From Mesorhizobium_B sp963522145 (GTDB taxonomy: Bacteria > Pseudomonadota > Alphaproteobacteria > Rhizobiales > Rhizobiaceae): 64,000 nt of DNA. The stretch spans positions 1 to 64,000 of the forward strand of contig CAUQXI010000013.1 in NCBI GenBank assembly GCA_963522145.1, read 5' to 3'. Below are positions 59,527 through 64,000 of the stretch, one piece after another (within the stretch, counting starts at the first letter, position 1; every line of letters starts with the position of its first letter). The notes below the pieces were generated by a model. The model saw only the letters and a list, made by a program, of their open reading frames with translations, did not search any database and was not told where the DNA came from. Made by a program: the position numbers and the translations under genes.

Positions 59527-60663
59527 TCAGGCGACGCGCCGTCCTTCACGCCAGACGCCGCGCACCACCGGCAGGCGGCCTTCCAGCCTGACGCGCGCAA
59601 AATCGGCCCGCGAGCCTTCCGCCACCGCGCCACGATCATTGAGCCCGACGACGCGCGCCGGATTGAGCGAGGCCATGGCGACGCTCTGGTGCAGCCCGAT
59701 CCCCTCCACCACCTGCGGCAGAAGGAACACCGCCTGGAGGATGCTGAAGGGCACATAGTCAGACGACAGGATGTCGAGCTGGCTGATCTCCGCCAGTTCG
59801 CGTGCCGACACATTGCCGGAATGGGACGAGCCGCGCACGAGGTTGGGCGCGCCCATCAGCACGGCCATTCCCGCCTCGCGCGACAGGCGGGCCGCTTCCG
59901 CCGTCGTGGGAAATTCAGCGACACGCACCCCTTGCGCCGCCGCTTGCCTCACATGATCGGCGGTCGCGTCGTCATGGGAGGCGAGGGTGATGCCACGCGC
60001 CTTTGCAAGCGCTGAGATCGCCGCGCGGTTGGGCGCGGAATAGCGCTCGGACTCGGCAACGCGCCGCGCGCAGAAGACACGGAAATCGTCCTCCTGCATC
60101 TTCAACTTTTCCACGTAATAGGCGCGATAGGCCTCGATGCGGGCGAACTGGCGCTGTCCGGGCGCATGGTCCATGAGCGACGCCATGCGGACGAGCGGAT
60201 GCCGCGCCAGGCTCTCGAACCCGTCCACGCAATCGGCGGCTGAAACCTCGCAGCGCAGGTGGATGAAGTGCTCGGCGCGCAGCCGCTCCGCCTTGGCTCC
60301 CGCCGCGATGGCGTCGGCCAGCCGCTCCATGTCCGGGCGCTTGAGGTCGGAATCCGCGTCGATGCCCACGCGCAGGGCATCGAACACGGTGGTGACCCCG
60401 GCCGCCGCCATCTGCGCGTCATGCGCCATCACGGCCGCATCGACATCCCAGCGGATCATGGCACGCGGATTGTAATGGCCTTCGAGGTGGTCGGTATGGA
60501 GTTCGACCAGGCCGGGGATCAGAAAGTCGCCGTCCCAGTCCTCTCCGCTTCGCGCGAGTTTGTCGCCCACGCGCGCGAACATCCTATCGGATACGGACAC
60601 CGCGCCAGATACGACGTCTGTCGGCAGAACGAGCCGCGCATTGCGGAAAACCGTCTCGCTCAT
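59527..60663 (-). CDS. phnM: Alpha-D-ribose 1-methylphosphonate 5-triphosphate diphosphatase
   Basis: A 378-residue amidohydrolase-superfamily enzyme of the C-P lyase pathway that removes pyrophosphate from the ribose-methylphosphonate triphosphate intermediate. FLIPGLVELHTDHLEGHYNP carries the metal-binding HTDHLE of PhnM. Further ligands are in ASHDDATADHV, and LSSDYVPFSILQAVFLLPQV is conserved. Length matches PhnM. Its start overlaps the upstream DUF1045 gene by four bases. The core C-P lyase genes phnGHIJKL are not in the window. Confidence 0.94.
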   Translation of the reverse strand: MSETVFRNARLVLPTDVVSGAVSVSDRMFARVGDKLARSGEDWDGDFLIPGLVELHTDHLEGHYNPRAMIRWDVDAAVMAHDAQMAAAGVTTVFDALRVGIDADSDLKRPDMERLADAIAAGAKAERLRAEHFIHLRCEVSAADCVDGFESLARHPLVRMASLMDHAPGQRQFARIEAYRAYYVEKLKMQEDDFRVFCARRVAESERYSAPNRAAISALAKARGITLASHDDATADHVRQAAAQGVRVAEFPTTAEAARLSREAGMAVLMGAPNLVRGSSHSGNVSARELAEISQLDILSSDYVPFSILQAVFLLPQVVEGIGLHQSVAMASLNPARVVGLNDRGAVAEGSRADFARVRLEGRLPVVRGVWREGRRVA

Positions 60664-61382
60664 GCAGCCGGCCGCCCAAGCGGGAACAGGCGTTGAACGA
60701 CAAATGGGCCGCCCGCTTCCGGTTCAACGAACAAGGCCACATGATCGACGGGAAGCGGCTTGCGGAGGAACGGCGCGAAGCGCGTTTCGAGATGGTCCTG
60801 CATCCTTGCCGCTTCGCCGTTCTCGATGCGATCGGTCAGCGTCATATGAAAGCGGAATTCATCCATCACATGAGGGTAGCCCCAGTGGAAAAGATTCTCC
60901 CGCTCGGCTGGCGAAAGCCCGTCGGGCTTGCGGCGGGCGATCTCGCTGTCCGTCAATGGCGCCCGAAACGGCTCAAGATCGCGCACTATTGCGGCGGCGA
61001 GCTGGATGAGGGCATCATCCTGCACGCGTGGCACGAGGGCGAAGAAGCCGCCGAGGCGCGCGAGCGTCAGTTCTTCGATGGCTGCTGGCGCGGCATCTGC
61101 GGCCCATGCCCCAAGCGCGGCCTCCAGCTCGATCGCCTTCCTGCCCTCCGCCAGATGGAACGGCGCCTTGAGGGTAGCGTGCATTCCGTAGCGGCGCGCT
61201 GCTGCCGTTCGCGCATCGATCTCAGCCGCCGAAAAGCCGCCCGCTTCCCCTCGATCCGGCACATCATGGCCGAACGCATCGCGCCCTAGCCAGCGTGCAG
61301 CGGAGATCGTCAGCGGGTCACCGGCGGGTGGCGTGAAATAGAGGGCGAAGCGGATAGCGGCACCTTTGAAGCGAAGGCGCAT
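60660..61382 (-). CDS. DUF1045 protein, 2H phosphoesterase-like, phosphonate-associated
   Basis: A 240-residue protein. Two H-x-T motifs, RYGMHATLKAPFHL and EFRFHMTLTDRI, are the catalytic signature of 2H phosphoesterases, which open cyclic phosphates. DUF1045 genes commonly adjoin phn genes. Since PhnP is needed to open 5-phosphoribose 1,2-cyclic phosphate and is not seen here, this protein could perform that step; that is inference. The ATG at 61382 is used; the frame extends upstream without family similarity. Confidence 0.85.
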   Translation of the reverse strand: MRLRFKGAAIRFALYFTPPAGDPLTISAARWLGRDAFGHDVPDRGEAGGFSAAEIDARTAAARRYGMHATLKAPFHLAEGRKAIELEAALGAWAADAAPAAIEELTLARLGGFFALVPRVQDDALIQLAAAIVRDLEPFRAPLTDSEIARRKPDGLSPAERENLFHWGYPHVMDEFRFHMTLTDRIENGEAARMQDHLETRFAPFLRKPLPVDHVALFVEPEAGGPFVVQRLFPLGRPAA

Positions 61383-61442
61383 GCTCCTAGCAACCCGACC
61401 CGAAGAAGTCACGCCGGATGGCATCTCACCCTTTGTTGAGAC

Positions 61443-61480
61443 GACGGGCGTCTGCTCGCATTGACCCTCTGTCGCCCGTC
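61443..61480. repeat. Inverted repeat in the divergent phnM/ynjB-like promoter region
   Basis: GACGGGCG (61443-61450) and CGCCCGTC (61473-61480) are perfect 8-base arms 22 bases apart, between the DUF1045 start and the binding-protein start. A shorter pair, TCTCA/TGAGA, is at 61424-61441. Possible regulatory elements; no match to a known box was recognised. Confidence 0.3.
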
Positions 61481-61517
61481 ATGCTCAATCCCCGCACGAC
61501 ATCGCGCGGGAGAAAAC

Positions 61518-62738
61518 ATGTTGCGCAGGCTTTTGACCGCCGCGGCTCTGGTCGCTTCGCTGAGTCAGGCTCTGGCCGCCGATCCTGAGCCCGCGAAATG
61601 GGACTCGGTGCTGGAGGAAGCGAAGAACGAGACGGTGTATTTCAACGCCTGGGGCGGCGCGGAAAACATCAACGCCTATCTCGAATGGGCGGCGGCGGAG
61701 GTGAAGTCGCGCTTCGGCGTCACGCTTGTCCACGTGAAGCTCGACGACACGGCGAATGCGGTCGCCAGGGTGGTCGCGGAGAAGGCAGCGGGAAAGAGCG
61801 AGGGCGGCACGGTCGATCTTGTCTGGATCAATGGCGAGAATTTCGCCTCCATGAAGGCGCAAGCGCTGCTGATGCGCAACGACTGGGCGGAAAAGCTGCC
61901 CAACCGCCGCTTCGTGGATGCGGAAAGCAAGCCCACGATCCTGAGCGACTTCACCGTGCCGGTGGAAGGCCAGGAAAGCCCCTGGGGCATGGCGAAGCTG
62001 GTCTTCTTCCACGATTCAGCAAAAACCGACGGGAGCGCCATGCCCGGCTCGGCCGCGGAGCTGCTAGAATGGGCGAAGGCGCATCCCGGCCGTTTCACCT
62101 ATCCTCAGCCGCCGGACTTTTCCGGCTCGACCTTTCTGAAGCAGATCCTGAGCGAGCTTGCGCCGGATCGCGCGGCTCTTGCCAAGCCGGTGGACGAGGA
62201 AAGCTTCGCGCGCGTTTCCGCGCCGCTTTTCGCCTATCTCGATGCGCTCAACCCCGTTCTCTGGCGCAGCGGCAAGGCATTCCCGCAGAACTATCCGGCG
62301 ATGAAGGCGCTGCTGGCCGACAATGAGGTGGACATCATCTTCGCCTTCAACCCGTCCGAAGCGTCGAGCGCAATCGCGGCAGGCGAGCTGCCCGGCACCG
62401 TGCGATCCTTCACCTTCAGGAAGGGCACGCTTGCCAACACCCATTTCGTCGCGATCCCCTTCAACGCCAATGCCAAAGCGGGTGCACTGGTGGTGGCCGA
62501 TTTCCTGCTTTCGCCCGAAGCCCAGGCGCGCAAGCAGGATCCCGCCTTCTGGGGTGACCCGACCGTGCTGGACGTGACCCGCCTCGACGCAGCCGACAAA
62601 GCACGCTTCGAGGCGATCGACCTGGGCGTCGCCACCCTCAAGCCCGATCAGCTCGGCCCCGCGCTGGACGAGCCGCATCCCTCCTGGATGGAACGGCTGG
62701 AGGCCGAGTGGACACGCCGCTACGGCGTTGCGAACTGA
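61518..62738 (+). CDS. ABC transporter substrate-binding protein, YnjB family
   Basis: A 406-residue secreted protein. The Sec signal (MLRRLLTAAALVASLSQALA, cleaved before ADPEP) precedes a family-1-like fold: VYFNAWGGAENINAYLEWAA, DLVWINGENFASMKAQALLM, FTYPQPPDFSGSTFLKQ and NPSEASSAIAAGELPGTV match YnjB proteins. The ligand of YnjBCD is not firmly established. It lies divergent from phnM-DUF1045 and upstream of the matching permease. No thiamine riboswitch was recognised upstream. Confidence 0.88.
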   Translation: MLRRLLTAAALVASLSQALAADPEPAKWDSVLEEAKNETVYFNAWGGAENINAYLEWAAAEVKSRFGVTLVHVKLDDTANAVARVVAEKAAGKSEGGTVDLVWINGENFASMKAQALLMRNDWAEKLPNRRFVDAESKPTILSDFTVPVEGQESPWGMAKLVFFHDSAKTDGSAMPGSAAELLEWAKAHPGRFTYPQPPDFSGSTFLKQILSELAPDRAALAKPVDEESFARVSAPLFAYLDALNPVLWRSGKAFPQNYPAMKALLADNEVDIIFAFNPSEASSAIAAGELPGTVRSFTFRKGTLANTHFVAIPFNANAKAGALVVADFLLSPEAQARKQDPAFWGDPTVLDVTRLDAADKARFEAIDLGVATLKPDQLGPALDEPHPSWMERLEAEWTRRYGVAN

Positions 62739-62812
62739 GCCTGCCGCAGGCAGGGCAGGGCAAACGGCCTGAGCCTGTCGCTCTTTCAGGCGAAACACTG
62801 CCCGTGCGGAGA

Positions 62813-64000
62813 ATGATCCCGCCTCAGGCGCTGGCTCGTTTGGGCCCGCCGCTGGCCCTGCTGGTCTTGGCCGGCCCGGTGCTGCTCGGCCTGCTTTTCA
62901 CGATCCTGCCCGCCTTCGGCTACCTGCCGGCAATCGGCGGCACCGAACTGACCCTGGAGCCATTCCGCCGCCTGTTCGAGGAGCCCGGCATCCTGCGCTC
63001 CGCCGGTCTGAGCCTGTGGACAGGCCTGCTCGCCTCTTTCCTGTCGCTGACGCTCGTTGCGTTCTTCTTTGCCGGTTTCTCGGATACACGCGCATTCGAC
63101 ACGTTCCGCCGCCTTCTTTCCCCGCTGCTGGCACTGCCCCATGCCGCGGCGGCCTTCGGGCTGGCTTTCCTCATCGCGCCGTCCGGCATGGTCGCACGCC
63201 TTCTTTCACCCGAACTCACCGGCTGGACCGCACCGCCAGACCTTCTGATCGTCAACGACCGCTGGGGCCTGTCCCTCGTGATGGGGCTGGCGCTGAAGGA
63301 AATCCCGTTTCTGGCGCTTGTCGCACTGGCCGCGCTGCCGCAGACGGGGGCGAGCTCGCGCGGGCGGGTCGCCGCATCGCTCGGCTATGGACGCATGGCA
63401 GGCTTCATCTTCGGAGTCTGGCCAAGCCTCTACCGCCAGATGCGGCTTGCGGTCTTCGCCGTGGTCGCCTTCTCCACCTCGGTGGTGGACATGGCGGCGA
63501 TCCTCGGGCCGGGCACGCCGCCGACGCTGGCGCTGCGACTTGTCCGGTGGAGCGGCGATCCCGATCTGTCGCTGCGCTTTCTCGCCTCCGCCGGCGCGCT
63601 GCTTCAGCTCGGCGTCAGCGCGCTTGCGATCCTCGCTTGGATCGGCGGCGAACGGTTCGTGTCAGCCGCCGCGCGTGCCATGGCTGCCGCTGGCTGGCGC
63701 TTCCGGCAGGATCGTTTGATGCGCGGCGGGGCGCTTGTCGCGATGCTGCTTGCCGTCCTCGCTCTCCTAGCCGGGGCCGCCACGCTCACGCTGTGGTCCT
63801 TTGCCGGCTTATGGGCTTTTCCCGATGCGCTCCCGCAAAGCTTCGAGTTCCGCGGCTGGAAGAGCAGCCTTGCCCGGCTGAGCGTACCATTGTGGAACGC
63901 AGGGTGGGTGGGCATCCTTGCCGCAGTGCTTGCCCTTTTGATCGCTTTGCTCTGCCTCGTGAATGAGGACGCCCGTCCGGCCCGACGAAACGCTACCCCG
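62813..64000 (+). CDS. ABC transporter permease, YnjC type (3' truncated by window end)
   Basis: An open frame of at least 396 codons, reading MIPPQALARLGPPLALLVLA and continuing to the window end without a stop. Helices are evident at LLVLAGPVLLGLLFTILPAF, LLASFLSLTLVAFFFAGF, LLALPHAAAAFGLAFLIAP, LVMGLALKEIPFLALVALAA and beyond a coupling loop AASLGYGRMAGFIFGVWPSL. A second set of helices begins near residue 305, as in the fused two-domain YnjC permease (about 510 residues). The start could also be GTG 62804. Forms the importer with the gene at 61518. Confidence 0.85.
   Translation, partial: MIPPQALARLGPPLALLVLAGPVLLGLLFTILPAFGYLPAIGGTELTLEPFRRLFEEPGILRSAGLSLWTGLLASFLSLTLVAFFFAGFSDTRAFDTFRRLLSPLLALPHAAAAFGLAFLIAPSGMVARLLSPELTGWTAPPDLLIVNDRWGLSLVMGLALKEIPFLALVALAALPQTGASSRGRVAASLGYGRMAGFIFGVWPSLYRQMRLAVFAVVAFSTSVVDMAAILGPGTPPTLALRLVRWSGDPDLSLRFLASAGALLQLGVSALAILAWIGGERFVSAAARAMAAAGWRFRQDRLMRGGALVAMLLAVLALLAGAATLTLWSFAGLWAFPDALPQSFEFRGWKSSLARLSVPLWNAGWVGILAAVLALLIALLCLVNEDARPARRNATP

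Noticed and set aside
61383..61517. Possible thiamine pyrophosphate riboswitch before the YnjB-like gene
   Set aside because: The conserved CTGAGA and ACCTGA elements in the right order and spacing are not present; only short inverted repeats are seen.

Overview
The window looks like a GC-rich alphaproteobacterial chromosome, most likely Hyphomicrobiales (Rhizobiales), Phyllobacteriaceae-like. The evidence is a CP4-type class II EPSP synthase in the order aroA-cmk-rpsA, a FYDLN-acid protein beside tRNA-Ala, a consensus-like Irr box (TTTAGAA-N3-TTCTAAC) on an iron operon, and an abundance of ABC uptake systems with LacI, GntR and TetR regulators. The assignment rests on gene content and motifs only. 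No rRNA, CRISPR array, transposase, integrase or phage gene was recognised.

Layout. 1-2.9 kb: 3' end of a PdxA-family dehydrogenase, a LacI regulator and an SDR with a palindromic candidate operator. 2.9-21.8 kb: a catabolic block for a nitrogenous, probably N-methylated compound (ornithine-cyclodeaminase-like protein, GlpD-like flavoprotein, StcD/TMADH-like demethylase, omega-aminotransferase, BetI-like TetR regulator, oligopeptide-type ABC importer, aldehyde dehydrogenase, GntR regulator, sarcosine-oxidase-like flavoprotein, polar amino-acid-type ABC importer, glyoxalase-like protein). 22.5-37 kb: a carbohydrate or lactone block with a phosphotriesterase-like protein, a ribose-type ABC importer, a LacI regulator, a polyamine-type ABC importer with a fused permease, aldose 1-epimerase, phytoene-desaturase-like oxidoreductase, SDR and RraA-like protein. 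The two transporter promoters on either side of this LacI gene share the architecture TTGACA-N16-TAGCTTAAACGTT with a palindrome over the -10, so one repressor probably controls both arms.

37.5-42.6 kb is core: tRNA-Ala(GGC), FYDLN-acid protein, aroA, cmk, rpsA and a strong terminator. 42.6-49.5 kb carries a glycosyltransferase, a small VOC protein, two SDRs, an L-fucose mutarotase-like protein, a ribokinase-like kinase and an MsbA-like exporter. 49.6-59.5 kb is about iron: exbB-exbD-tonB, an EamA transporter on the other strand, then an Irr-box operon of imelysin, bacterioferritin-associated ferredoxin, bacterioferritin, di-haem oxidoreductase, second imelysin and a DUF1513 protein. 59.5-64 kb holds phnM with a DUF1045 2H-phosphoesterase-like gene, and a YnjB/YnjC-type importer whose permease runs off the window.

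How the parts fit: the left 37 kb reads as accessory scavenging capacity ending at a tRNA gene whose 3' end faces it. The right part mixes housekeeping genes with iron acquisition and storage. No clearly unprecedented system is visible. The strongest leads are the two-armed LacI regulon, bfd/bfr embedded in an Irr-controlled imelysin operon, and several proteins that have lost a family-defining residue (Gly100 in EPSP synthase, no flavinylation Cys in the sarcosine-oxidase-like protein, altered Fe-S cysteines in the demethylase, no GxHxxE His in the second imelysin).
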